Source: Nematostella vectensis
Lineage: Eukaryota > Cnidaria > Anthozoa > Actiniaria > Edwardsiidae
Direction: 5' to 3'
Assembly: GCF_932526225.1 (NCBI RefSeq)
Contig: NC_064039.1
Span: forward strand, 1,116,001-1,180,000
Length of the DNA stretch: 64,000 bases
In this document: positions 12,901-25,200 of the stretch, in pieces
Layout of the letters: each line of letters begins with the position of its first letter
Numbering within the stretch: the first letter of the stretch is position 1
Program-made: the position numbers and the translations under genes
Notes under the pieces: model-generated
Told to the model about the DNA's origin: nothing
Seen by the model: the letters and a program-made list of their open reading frames with translations, nothing else
Database searches by the model: none

Positions 12901-15677
12901 TGCTCTAATTCATGAAATAAACTTAGTTTGGGATGTAAATTTATCCATTTGTGGTGTTTTTTTTTTCTTCCCAATTTTATGAGTTTGAGATTTATGAGAT
13001 TGAGGCGTTTTGCTTCTTTCCAAATTACAGGCAATTAGTGTCTCATTCTTTGGATGTGATAGCTACAAAACTGTTTTGGAGACATTCAAGATGGCAAGAG
13101 AAATGCTTGGAGAAATTCTTTCAGGTATGAAGAGCTTGCATTACCCAGGACATAGGTATTTACTGTATGTTTTTTTAAATACAGAATTAAACAATGTATA
13201 ACCTTATGTGTAAATAATGCTTTTGTCTCAAATGTGTTTTAGGTTATGGTAGTTTTAGATTCCTTCAGTTTGGTACTGACACAAAGCCATGCCTATATAT
13301 CCTTCAGCTTGTATTGGCACAAAGCCATGCCTATATATCCTTCAGCTTGTATTGACACAAAGCCATGCCTATATATCCTTCAGCTTGTATTGACACAAAG
13401 CCATGCCTATATATCCTTCAGCTTGTATTGACACAAAGCCATGCCTATATCCTTCAGCTTGTATTGGCACAAAGCCATGCCTATATCCTTCAGCTTGTAT
13501 TGACACAAAGCCATGCCTATATGTCCTTCAGCTTGTATTGACACAAAGCCATGCCTATATGTCCTTCAGCTTGTATTGACACAAAGCCATGCCTATATGT
13601 CCTTCAGCTTGTATTGACACAAAGCCATGCCTATATGTCCTTCAGCTTGTGAGTTCTTGGACCACCACTGCATGAGACTGCTCAATAAGAACCTTAATCT
13701 ACATAACCCAATCAGCTCCAATCCCTTTTACGTGCTGGTTGAGACATCTGGATCGAATGGTGCCCACGATGAGGAGGTAGGGAATTGGGTGTGGCTGCAG
13801 TGGAAGCTCAGGGGAGGGGCGTGTTTCGTGAGGTGGTGACGATTAGCTGTATAGGGTGGCGAATAGCAAATACTGCGCCATTCACTTGAACTTGTAAGTG
13901 TTATAATTTTACGAATAATAAATAAGTTTTTCACAAACATTTAAAAGTCACTCATGATATGGTACCTTTAAAGAACACTAGCTATAGCTTATAGATAAAC
14001 GGAGATTCTATCTTAGCCTATTCACAAATTTCTTTAGAAATTAAATGCTTTCCTGGAACGAGCCATGAACAGTAAGATCGTCAACGATGGTACAGTTGTC
14101 ACTGACCTGTCAAAGGTGAGGGAATTCCTACTGTATTCAAGACTACGCAGCATTCCATTTATCAATTTATTAATCTCTATATTTATATCGTCCCTAACAG
14201 GTAGCAGAGGTCTGGAAACTTCGCGAAAGTATTGCTGAAAGCTTACAGCGTGAAGGAGAAGTTTACAAGGTAAGCCTGGAAAGCCTTTCTTTTCACTCTT
14301 TTTGCGACAACAATGTGTACGGGGGGGGTGGGGGACAGAGAGCCTCTTTTTGATGGTTGTCCAAGAAGTAACACAGAGACGGCTTTGGGCCGAGTATGGG
14401 ATTTACCGCGAAGTGGTTTTCATGTGATCACACCCAATCGCAGAAGAGTCTCCATCATATGGAAACCAGCCTCAAGCGGACACTTTTCTTTGTTGCGTAT
14501 TTTGAAGTGCCAATGTATATTTAGCACTTGGTGGCTGTTTGTTTTAACTTCACAGTACGACCTGTCCATGCCGCTTGACAAGCTCTACACCCTAGTGGAG
14601 GATCTAAGAGGACGATTAGGCGACAAAGCCACCAATGTCGTGGGCTATGGACACCTTGGGGATGGTACAGTATAATACATTTACTCCCGGCGTAATCATT
14701 CACAATCTCGTAATCAACTTCAAAATACGAATGAATTCAATATGAATTCAAAATACTGAGAACAAATTTAATGACCAACAGTAATGTGACAAGTCTATAC
14801 GCTATATACTACTAAGAATCACTGCTTCAAACTAAAGCGATTCTTCATCTGAACGTGACTACGCCTAAGCACAAGGTGATTAATGCAACCCCAAAATGGT
14901 CCTTCAAATTCTGTACACACTATACTACTGGGTCTCACCTGTAGGTAATCTCCACCTGAACGTGACCACTCCAGAGCATAACAAGGAAGTGCTAAATGCC
15001 ATCGAGCCCTTCGTCTACGAGTGGACAGGTAAGGGGTGGCCGTCTCTCCCGCTTATTGCAATAGTGGTATAAATATAGGCACAATAAGAAGTCTAAATAA
15101 TAACGACAAAAGAAAGGTGTATTCGGTCATTTCCATGGATAGAAAAATGTTTTCTAGATAAAACAAACGCGTGTCACACGTAAAAGCAACTGCCTTTACT
15201 CACGCCGAATCGGGTCAAGTGCTGATGAACACACTGATGAAGGGGTGGTAGCCTCGAAACGTCTGTAAAATTTATCCACCTTTTTACCGTTTATTTCATA
15301 TCTATTTTTACTTACATCGCACTTACCAAGCGCTACCATCTGCTAGCCACCTATCATTTATTTTACACAAGTTTCGTCATATCGGGTACCCAAACAGCCC
15401 GACTCTGCAAGCGGTGTTAGGGACAATTGCAGCAGTGTAGGCTACCGTGCAAACAGTAGGCTTGGAATTCTGTACAGATCTCGCAGCTTCTGACATATCG
15501 TTTCTGTAATATTCAGCTAAGCACCACGGCAGCATCAGCGCGGAACACGGCCTCGGCTTGAAGAAGGCTCCCTACATTCATATGTCCAAGTCCGCGGAGG
15601 CTGTGCAGATGATGAAGAGGCTTAAGGCTATGATGGACCCAAACGGTATTCTCAACCCCTACAAGACGGTCATCTAG
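6915..15677 (+). CDS. D2HGDH: D-2-hydroxyglutarate dehydrogenase, mitochondrial (16 exons, complete)
   Basis: FAD enzyme that oxidises D-2-hydroxyglutarate to 2-oxoglutarate in mitochondria, passing electrons to ETF. Exons: 6915-7109, 7805-7911, 8347-8424, 8652-8692, 8781-8861, 9095-9194, 9801-9894, 10863-10920, 12654-12742, 13031-13124, 13646-13776, 14038-14115, 14201-14269, 14556-14664, 14945-15028, 15517-15677. All have GT-AG borders and all phases close, giving 522 aa; the human protein is about 521 aa. Residues 1-60 are rich in Arg with few acids, as in a mitochondrial transit peptide. FAD-domain motifs: [19 protein letters not shown] (~129-147), [14 protein letters not shown] (~201-214), [14 protein letters not shown] (~260-273). 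The C-terminal domain has [20 protein letters not shown], the metal-site motif [12 protein letters not shown] (435-446) and AEHGLGLKK (478-486), and ends LNPYKTVI. Introns 8 and 10 and the 3' end carry junction-linked minisatellites. The start ATG is the first one in frame with the transit-like peptide. Confidence 0.96.
7413..7780. mobile_element. MITE-like repeat in D2HGDH intron 1
   Basis: Begins ACCGTGTTTCCTCGAATAAG and is built of alternating GGCGCTTATT/AAGCGCCCC blocks, ending with an inverted, decayed copy of the start (AATTCAAGGAAGGCAC). Elements with this CCTCGAATAAGCGCCC end are common in metazoan genomes (family knowledge from memory). No coding capacity. It ends 24 bp before the acceptor of exon 2 at 7804, so it supplies part of that intron's 3' sequence. 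Confidence 0.65.
10905..12360 (+). repeat. 19-bp minisatellite containing the D2HGDH exon-8 donor
   Basis: About 75 copies of a 19-bp unit, GATAATACTGGTTAGTGTT, with GTTGAT/GTCGAT/GGCAAT variants. The first copy is the real end of exon 8: the coding bases GATAATACTG (residues DNTG) followed by donor GTTAGT. Every later unit therefore repeats ten exon bases plus the donor. Reading past the first GT gives GGT TAG, an immediate stop, so only the first donor is productive. The array fills most of intron 8 (10921-12653). Confidence 0.95.
13255..13650 (+). repeat. ~38-bp minisatellite containing the D2HGDH exon-11 acceptor
   Basis: About eleven copies of CTTGTATTGACACAAAGCC followed by ATGCCTATATATCCTTCAG, with some 36-37-bp variants. 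Each unit ends in a pyrimidine-rich acceptor CCTTCAG followed by CTTGT. The last copy is the real junction, CCTTCAG|CTTGTGAGTTC, where exon 11 begins, so both the acceptor and the first five exon bases are part of the repeat. This is the acceptor-side mirror image of the donor arrays. Confidence 0.93.
15230..15275 (+). other. Hammerhead-like / CGAAACGTC hairpin motif in D2HGDH intron 15
   Basis: CTGATGA at 15234-15240 is followed by a short hairpin (AGGGG...GCCT) and CGAAACGTC. The ACA just before CTGATGA can pair with the TGT after GTC. This is the order of a minimal type I hammerhead (core CUGAUGA, GAAA, GUC) as found in Penelope-like elements. Stem II has an A-C mismatch and a G-U pair at its base, so activity is doubtful. 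A related CCCGAAACGTCAG motif lies near 51492. Confidence 0.3.
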
Positions 15678-16735
15678 AGACTTAAGGCTATGATGGACCC
15701 AAACGGTATTCTCAACCCCTACAAGACGGTCATCTAGAGACTTAAGGCTATGATGGACCCAAACGGTATTCTCAACCCCTACAAGACGGTCATCTAGAGA
15801 CTTAAGGCTATGATGGACCCAAACGGTATTCTCAACCCCTACAAGACGGTCATCTAGAGACTTAAGGCTATGATGGACCCAAACGGTATTCTCAACCCCT
15901 ACAAGACGGTCATCTAGAGACTTAAGGCTATGATGGACCCAAACGGTATTCTCAACCCCTACAAGACGGTCATCTAGAGACTTAAGGCTATGATGGACCC
16001 AAACGGTATTCTCAACCCCTACAAGACGGTCATCTAGAGACTTAAGGCTATGATGGACCCAAACGGTATTCTCAACCCCTACAAGACGGTCATCTAGAGA
16101 CTTAAGGCTATGATGGACCCAAACGGTATTCTCAACCCCTACAAGACGGTCATCTAGAGACTTAAGGCTATGATGGACCCAAACGGTATTCTCAACCCCT
16201 ACAAGACGGTCATCTAGAGACTTAAGGCTATGATGGACCCAAACGGTATTCTCAACCCCTACAAGACGGTCATCTAGAGACTTAAGGCTATGATGGACCC
16301 AAACGGTATTCTCAACCCCTACAAGACGGTCATCTAGAGACTTAAGGCTATGATGGACCCAAACGGTATTCTCAACCCCTACAAGACGGTCATCTAGAGA
16401 CTTAAGGCTATGATGGACCCAAACGGTATTCTCAACCCCTACAAGACGGTCATCTAGAGACTTAAGGCTATGATGGACCCAAACGGTATTCTCAACCCCT
16501 ACAAGACGGTCATCTAGAGACTTAAGGCTATGATGGACCCAAACGGTATTCTCAACCCCTACAAGACGGTCATCTAGAGACTTAAGGCTATGATGGACCC
16601 AAACGGCATCCTTAACCCCTACAAGACGGTCATCTAGAGACTTAAGGCTATGTTGTATTTAAACGGTATTCTCAGCCCCTAAAGTCGGTAATCTAGCAGG
16701 CTATGATGGACCCAAACGGTATTTTCCCCTATAGA
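15618..16735 (+). repeat. 60-bp repeat of the last D2HGDH codons and stop, ~18 copies
   Basis: The final 60 bases of the coding sequence (about [19 protein letters not shown] plus TAG) are followed by 16 further copies. Fifteen of these are identical and the sixteenth has GGCATCCTTAACCCC. A degenerate copy (16638-16697) and a partial copy (to ~16735) follow. The unit is exactly 20 codons, so every copy stays in frame and carries its own stop. The first stop ends the protein, so the others would be 3' UTR if transcribed. Near-perfect identity suggests a recent expansion, or an assembly effect to exclude. Decay increases with distance from the gene. Confidence 0.97.
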
Positions 16736-18060
16736 AATCAAGGTGTGAAGTCCCGTTGGCCCTGTATTCTATAGTTAACATTTTAACAAGCGTCGTTTGA
16801 ACCAACGCGTATACCTATGGAGATGCCATTCTAAACTTCACATGACGGTAATCTAAACACGCGCACAAGACCACTACTGTGCAACAGGTGCAAGACATAC
16901 GAATAGCGCAATTTTACATTAACCCTGGTAAGCCTTGCTACCTGCCATTAATATCATCTTATTTCTCTGACTCCTAGTATTTGTCTCGCAGTCAAATGCT
17001 AATCGAGTCCCCTGTTACAGATAACTTTGGGACTTTTAAAAACGCCCCGTTAACGAAGGACCTTAATATAAGCAATGACAAAGTAGAGTGTAAGGATCTT
17101 GAATGACAAATTATTTTTAGCGATATATGTAAATTGATTATACAAACCGCTCTAGCTATTTTTCGCCATGATCTATTCCGTAACAATAATGGCATTCTCG
17201 CTAGCTGCTTTTCCTTCAGCGTTATTGGATGAGAAGATCGAGGAGATCAGATATTGGTCATTACCACAGGGACTCTGGCAACACCCTGTTAACAAGTATC
17301 TGACAGAAATGTCTGCGTAAACTATCACAACGCGACGCGCGCTACCGTGACAGTTTCATTGTCTGACTTTTCTTTGAACCTTTGTCTTGGTAGTCAAGGT
17401 AGCACTGCAAATGTCTTTTCCTCTACCAGTGTGCCGAGCATAGCCGTTACGCATTAGTATAGGTGATCATATGGTTTCCGAAATTATTTTCAAAAAAGAT
17501 TTGTCTCCAAAATGGTCGTGGTTTGGAGGTTAACGGTTGAAATATACCAGACGTCTTGCTATTTGAATTTTCTATAGTGCAATCGTCTGTAAGCCAATCA
17601 GCATCTAGTAATACCCCAATTAATTACCTAAAATCTCCACTTTCAGACAATCAGAATCGAGTAATTTTCCCGTGTATAAGTCAAACAATACATTACACAC
17701 GTTAGAATGGTCTATTATTCCATCACCGTAGCTCTAAGAAAGTCCCGGCTTATTTCTTATAAATGCCCACGTTCGAAATATCTTAATCATCTTTTACAAT
17801 CTTAAAAAATAGACTCCCTGAATTGTTCTTCGTGTTCTAGAACTCTTGTTCCTCAGTTGTTGATACGTATGTATTATTTACTAGAGGCTCATGTCAATCA
17901 CCTAATGTAATGCAATGTTACAAGCCGGATAACTCTCCCTACGTCGTTTTTATGGCTCCGTCAAAGCCACGTAGACTCCATGTTTATTTGGTCGCCGTTT
18001 TCAAGCTCGAAGGCCGAGTAACTCTTCATTATTTTTCTTGTATTATTTCCTGGCAAGTAT
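16736..18060. other. Convergent intergenic region between D2HGDH and PDCD11
   Basis: No coding exon was recognised on either strand. A minus-strand AATAAA at 17983-17988 lies about 73 bases after the PDCD11 stop and is a plausible polyadenylation signal for it. I did not find a clear plus-strand signal for D2HGDH. Confidence 0.5.
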
Positions 18061-19199
18061 TCATGCCAAGGCCACCTTGGATTCTACGTATTCCATAGCT
18101 TTGGTTTTGACCGCCTCCACGCTCATCTCGTCGCCATGCTCGCGCTCGAAGTCAAGGTACTTCTTGAATAGAAACTTCATTTTCCTGGAGGATAGGTTCA
18201 TGTGGATCACACGCTCGAAGATTTGCCTGCAAGTGAAAACTGGGGTCAGTATATCAAGTGCTAGTCTTTTTGCCAAATACTTTCTGTAACAAAGACTTCG
18301 TCGAGAACGGGCCGGGCGCTGTCGGGTTTTCGGGATGTGCATGGGAGGTTGTCGGGGCACTATCGGGTTTTTAGGATGTACACGAGAGGTTCTCGGGGCA
18401 CTATCGGGATTTCGGGATGTACACGAGAGGTTCTCGGGGCACTATCGGGATTTCGGGATGTACACGAGAGGTTCTCGGGGCACTGTCGGGTTTTAAGATG
18501 TACACGAGAGGTTCTCGGGGCACTATCGGGATTTCGGGATGTACACGGGAGGTTCTCGGGACACCATAGGCGATGTGACAAACCTGACGGTATCCGGATG
18601 TCCCTGTTTGCTCATCATGTCGATGTACACAGACCAAATGTCCGTGCGCTTGGGGTAGTTACTAAGGACGCTTTCAAGCACCGTCTGACCGCGCTGAGGG
18701 TCGCCATTCTTGAACTCCATCAAAGCAAACTGTACAATCGTCTCCACATCTGAGAAAGATACGAGGTGTTAGGTGGCTTAAAGGGGTACGCTCTTCCCAT
18801 AACGCATTGTTAACCTAAGGATAACTTACGTTCGTATGCTTTTCTCATAACTTATTGTTGACCTCGGATAACTTACGTTTCCTGGTGGGCAGACTCTTCA
18901 ACCCTCTCTGTAGCAATTTCCTGGCCGAGTCCGGTTTGCCTGTCTTCATGAAAAACCGCCCAAATTCGATCCAAACTGTCTTGCTCTGGCTGAAACGTTT
19001 GGTCATAGTGTGGAAAAGCTTCTCTGCTAGCTATAACGAGACAATTTGGATCACAATTAGCTCATAACAGGGCCAAACAATACAGAACACACCACAAATG
19101 TTCAACAGAACCGGAGCACAAACCCACAGACTCAAGCTCTGATAGATTCGATCAGGTTACATATGTAGGCCACGTGGCTTACAACGCTAACGGAGGAAG

Positions 19200-19290
<91 letters not shown>

Positions 19291-22200
19291 ACCACCAAAG
19301 GGGGGGGGGCTCCGACAAAAATGTTAACAATGAAAGGGGACTCTGAAATTAATTAATGAACACTCCCTAACGTCTAATCACGTGTCTCAAATCGGTCATG
19401 TCTGATCACGTGACCCAAATCACAATACCAAGAGACTCATGTCATATCACATCATCTGGTCACTCGACCTTTACCATATGACGTATTTCGTGACTTATTC
19501 AGTGTTATCTGATCCCGTGACTTACCTCAGTTTTTTCCGACTGTGTGTAGATGGTAATTAAATGGAAGAACACTTTCTTGGGTTCATTATGCTGTAGGGC
19601 CCGCTCGAACACCTTAATAAGGGACTCTTGTGTGCCATAAAGGTTTTCCAGGTTCATGAGTGCGACCCAGATGTTCAGCTTTTCCCGCTCCTCCCTGAAA
19701 AGCAAACAAACTGTTGGTACCATTTGTCCAGCAAAACATACACTTAAGGGGATAGCACGACAGGAGCAAAAATGGCAAAAATAACATTGTAAAGTTATGT
19801 TAGCTTACATTTTTTTTATATTTTTCCTAGAGGTGCCTTGCATAATATAATCAAAAAGCTTTAGTATTTTTTGGTAGATGATCGGTTCTTGAGATATGAT
19901 TGAGCAAAGTTGCCATAGACCATGAAAAAAGTAGCGATTTCGCCCAAATTGGGCAATTTCAGACAAATCAAGAGTCTTACAATTTGCAATATCTCAAAAA
20001 TGGATTATCTACCAAAAAATAATAAAGCTTTTTTTTTTTTATCAAGCAAATAAAAGCTAACACGGCCTTACAATTTGAACTGTCATTTTTTGCTCCTGTC
20101 GGATAGCACATCTCATTACATTAAATTTCGAGAGGGAAAGTTTCGCGTTTCTGTCAAACTAAACTGATTAAATCGCACGTTTTCAAATGTTTGCAATTTG
20201 TTTGTAAAATTTAACCAAGTTTTGGCGAATTCATAGAACTCTTTCCAAAGTAATAAGTTTCACCACACAACCAAACAGCTGTTTGAAGAGGACATCGATT
20301 ATTCCGACCTCCGAATCTCGAAATTTCCGCGTCGCCCTACTACGACATTATTCTTTAACGTAACGTCACCTCGATCTCGCGATATTTTGCGAGGTTCAAA
20401 ATTAAAATGACGCAAAGATTCCACGTAAGAAGGTACCTGAAGGAAATAGTCCTCAGTGCCCTCTCGGCCACAGCGCGTGCCTTGTCGATCTCAGTGGTAT
20501 GTAGGTGGAAGGCCATGTACTGCAACCACGTGACCGAGTTGTTCGGGGAGGATAAGACCAGGCGGTCGAAGTCTTCTGCGCACTCGGGGGTGTGGTCGGT
20601 GTCAAGGAGAGCCTGCTCCGTCTAAAGGGTGAGAAATTAGAAATAAAAAATAACATTTAAATTGATCAGTTATTAAGAGGAAAACTAAGAAAAACAATTG
20701 AAAGCCAAAGTAAAAATGCAATTTTCAATTTGTGTCCTGCAATGACTTGTTCAATATACCATAGATCTAATCGATTTTTTTTTGGTGGGGGAGGGGGGGT
20801 AGGCACCTTTAATATGAATGACTGTTGTTTAATGTTCAAAGTGAAATGAGAGGTCAGTCATTTAAAAGGACTACACATTTCCATTTAGTCGTCATTTTGA
20901 CCGACAATTAAGCAATTAAGGTGTCCCACCCTATCCCAAGTAAGGCACACAACAACGACATAAATAATAACATCGTCGACAACAGCAATAACAATACCAG
21001 TAGCAGCAAAAACAACAACAATAACACTCTCAATAGCAGCGAAATCAATGAGCACAACTTCGACAAGAACAAACTTACCCTGTAAAGAAAGTCCTCCTCA
21101 GCCTTCTTGGCAGCTCTTTTCTGCCTTTTAGTTTTCTTTCTTGAAACCTAAGGAAAAAACATGAAAGATGACAACCACACCACTTTTTGCACACTGTTTA
21201 AGCAGGTATACAAACTAGTACAAACCTGTTCGATAGACTCGTTCTCACTGTCGTTCTTCTCATCACTGCTGTTATCTACATTTGCTTCGCCCAAGTCCTC
21301 CTCCGTATCACCGCTCCAATTGAATCCAGCTGACACCTAGGATCAACATGATGACGTCACCTCATGAATAATCTGACTGATCTAGAGTGAATACCGCCAC
21401 TGTACCTGGATCCTTTTTATTTTCTTGATTTGCGACGCAGTGCTCTCGTCCTAGAGGAAGAATCCAGGAGACGTAAGTCAAATGTGCTAGTCAAGTTTAA
21501 CTTAACGCTAATGTGAATAAAGCAAGTCTATCGTCTGTAGCGTACCCCATCCTCTGGTTCCGATGAATTGCATTCCTCGCTCTCTTCACTCTCGTGAGGG
21601 CCCTGCTCGTCATCAGATTCATCTAGAGTGGTGATTAGGTAAAGATAAACAAACAGGTAAAGGTAACAGAGAAACACATCAGTAAGAAAACATGTTATCT
21701 GATCAGTATAATAGGGGTAAAGGGTATAAGAGATAACCCATTAGGCAAAGGCAACAAAGAAATACATCAGTAAGAAAACATGTTATCTGATCAGTATAAT
21801 AGGGGGAGAAAGGTATAAGAGATAACCCATTAGGCAAAGGCAACAAAGAAATACATCAGTAAGAAAACATGTTATCTGATCAGTATAATAGGGGTAAAGG
21901 GTATAAGAGATAGGCAAAGGCAACAGAGAAACAAATATCTGACTACAATTAAAAATGGTAAAGGGAAGGGTTATTAAACACTGAATTGCTTTAAATCTTC
22001 TGACTACATCACACCAATGTCATGAGAGGAGGAACAAACACTGACCTGCTCTGAGGCGTTTGACTATCGCCTCCACATCCTCGTCACTTTCTGGCTCAGC
22101 CTCGCCAGCATCAACAGTCTTCACCTTGGTCGCCTTTTTCCTCTTTTTCCCCGTCTCCTCGGTTTGCTTGGGATTAGGGGCAGGGTCAGGACCCCCCACG

Positions 22201-25200
22201 TCCCTACCCTTTAGGGACAACTCGATCTGTCCGTTAGTGGGGTTGATGCTGGTGAAAAAAGGGGAGTGTTGAAATGGTCCGAGAATTAAAAATCCAGGTT
22301 TAACTTATCACCTTGCCTGTCACCATCTTGCCCTCCAGCTACCTTATTATCTAACCCATCACTAGCTTGACCCCCCCCCCCCCCCCCCAGCACACACACC
22401 TACCTTAGCACCTTTCCCGTCACTAGCTTGCCCACTGGAAAGAGAGGCTTCCACTCTTTGACATAGAAGTGTGACAGGTTTTTTATCTGGACGCGAGCCT
22501 TTATGTTTCGCCCAAGACTGTAACATGGTAAATACAAACAATAAGTGAAGTACTAATGCATTTATTATATAAAAGTGGTGATGTTGGCAAAAAGGCAATA
22601 AAATGCTGGTTTTTATATTATTTTTGTGTTAATGAACAAATGTATAGAAGAGAAGACCTGGAAGACCGTGCGGTTTTTATGGCAGCCATACTCTGTCTCT
22701 AGATGCACAAGCGACATCTTTTGAATGCAATCTTATTGCCCTATACCTCTTCGTCTTGACAAGATTTCATCGATTTTTGTGAATTTCAGGCAGTGCTTTA
22801 TGCCGTCCAACTAATAATGATGATCGTAACTTGACCTGTTTACACTCCAGATGGCTTACCTGACAAACACCCCAATGTTTGTGGCGCAGCTCACATACCC
22901 ACGCACGATATCGCCCACATCAAGTGCTGCCAGGGACCCTATCTCACGATCTGTACGGCTTTTATCTGGAATTACAGACTGTTATTAGTTCTGGAAGAGC
23001 TTGGTGTGTTCCTTCAAGAGTAATTTCTTTGTGGGTTGTTAAATACAGCTGTGCTTTAAACAACCGGTTGGGGATGAAACGCTATGCTAGGTTTTCCAAT
23101 AGCTGAAAAGGCCTGGTAAGGATAGCTTGTTTCTATCAAGCATACCTTTTTCCTCTTGCGTTGTGGCCTCTGTCGTCCTGATATCAGAAGCAAATTATTT
23201 CAATATTGATGCAAAACATGATCTATTAATCTAGTATTAACAATCCACACACGAAAAAAAAGCAACATCACACATCCACATCCAAAATTGTCTTTATGTA
23301 AAGCTTGTATTTGCAAATGAAGATGGGCCACAGTTTATCTAAACATCTACCATTAGATGAGAGCACCTGGTAATTTTGACTTTTATATACACAGTAAAAA
23401 TATCGCGTCGGTCCAGTGGCAGTTATCTGAAATCCTTATATCACATGATCAATCCATTTGTTACCTTGAAGGTCTAAGGGATAAATCGTAGTGGCCGTTG
23501 TCTTTCTTGGATAGTATACAGCACCTTGAGAAAAGTTACAAATTATCAGTACAGTTTATTGAGGCTGACTTAAGTGTGTCTGGTTAATTTTCCATTTCTA
23601 CCGACGGACCAGTTAGTTAGTCTAATTGTTTGCTTGTATGTCTTTCCATGCATCTCACAACTTTGTTGTCCGTCTTTCTGTTTGCTGTATGTAAGTCTGT
23701 CTGTCAATCCGCCTACAAGCCTTTTAGTGTTATCCTACCTTTTTGCGAACCTCTTTTCGTAAGTAAAGCAACATACAAATTGATTTACTGACGACTTCTT
23801 ATCAATCTGTACGCTTCTCCGTGAGTACAAAAACATTTACTACCGTACGATATGTTTGACTTTGTAACTATCTGTAGAGTTTTCAGTGAATACAGAAACA
23901 TTTGCTTACTGTACGATCTGTTTGACTTGTAGCCATCCGTAGAGGTTTCAGTGAGTACAGAAACATTTGCTTACTTTACGATCTGTTTGACTTTGAAGCC
24001 ATCTGTGGGTTTCTCCGTGAGTACAAAAATATTTACTTACCGTACGATCTGTTTGACTTTGTAGCCATCTGTAGGGTTCTCAGTGAGTACAGAAACATTT
24101 ACTTACCGTACGATCTGCTTGACTTTGTAGCCATCTGTAGGGTTCTCAGTGAGTACAAAAACATGTACTTACCGTACGATCTGCTTGACTTTGTAGCCAT
24201 CTGTAGGGTTCTCAGTGAGTACAAAAACATTTACTTACCGTACGATCTGCTTGACTTTGTAGCCATCTGTAGGGTTCTCAGTGAGTACAAAAACATTTAC
24301 TTACCGTACGATCTGCTTGACTTTGTAGCCATCTGTAGGGTTCTCAGTGAGTACAAAAACATTTACTTACCGTACGATCTGCTTGACTTTGTAGCCATCT
24401 GTAGGGTTCTCAGTGAGTACAGAAACATTTACTTACCGTACGATCTGCTTGACTTTGTAGCCATCTGTAGGGTTCTCAGTGAGTACAAAAATATTTACTT
24501 ACCGTACGATCTGCTTGACTTTGTAGCCATCTGTAGGGTTCTCAGTGAGTAGAGAAACATTTACTACCGTACGATATGTTTGACTTTGTAGCTATCTGTA
24601 GAGTTTTCAGTGAGTACAGAAACATTTGCTTACGATCTGCTTGACTTTGTAGCCATCTGTAGGGTTCTCAGTGAGTACAAAAACATTTACTTACCGTACG
24701 ATCTGCTTGACTTTGTAGCCATCTGTAGGGTTCTCAGTGAGTACAAAAACATTTACTTACCGTACGATCTGCTTGACTTTGTAGCCATCTGTAGGGTTCT
24801 CAGTGAGTACAAAAACATTTACTTACCGTACGATCTGCTTGACTTTGTAGCCATCTGTAGGGTTCTCAGTGAGTACAAAAATATTTACTTACCGTACGAT
24901 CTGCTTGACTTTGTAGCCATCCGTAGGGTTCTCAGTGAGTACAAAAACATTTACTTACCGTACGATCTGCTTGACTTTGTAGCCATCTGTAGGGTTCTCA
25001 GTGAAGTGATCGGCGATGTCTGTAAGGGCCACCAGTCCGCTCTTGTGCAACGGAAGCTGGATAAACAGACCGGAAGTAGGCATTACACGCGTCACACGGC
25101 CTGGCACAACTTGGTCACGTGATAGCTGAGAGTCGGGCTTCACTAAAATCACAAAACAAGCGAATTTATCGCCTCATGAATAATGGGTAAATCAATTCTA

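Larger units (their letters stand above)
18061..20621 (-). other. PDCD11: HAT-repeat block of PDCD11 (exons 41-45)
   Basis: Residues ~1545-1823. The helical half-a-TPR repeats are the best conserved part: [100 protein letters not shown] and [18 protein letters not shown]. In yeast and human Rrp5 this C-terminal block is linked to small-subunit processing, while the S1 repeats serve both branches (family knowledge). The short exon-44/45 intron carries a minisatellite but both its splice sites are clean. Confidence 0.92.

Noticed and set aside
15678-16637. Sixteen extra terminal exons of D2HGDH
   Set aside because: The copies are contiguous, have no acceptors and each has a stop. They cannot be separate exons.
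24163-25122. Plus-strand frames repeating [20 protein letters not shown]
   Set aside because: Antisense reading of the ~66-bp PDCD11 exon-31 array. The sense strand encodes the conserved PDCD11 exon.
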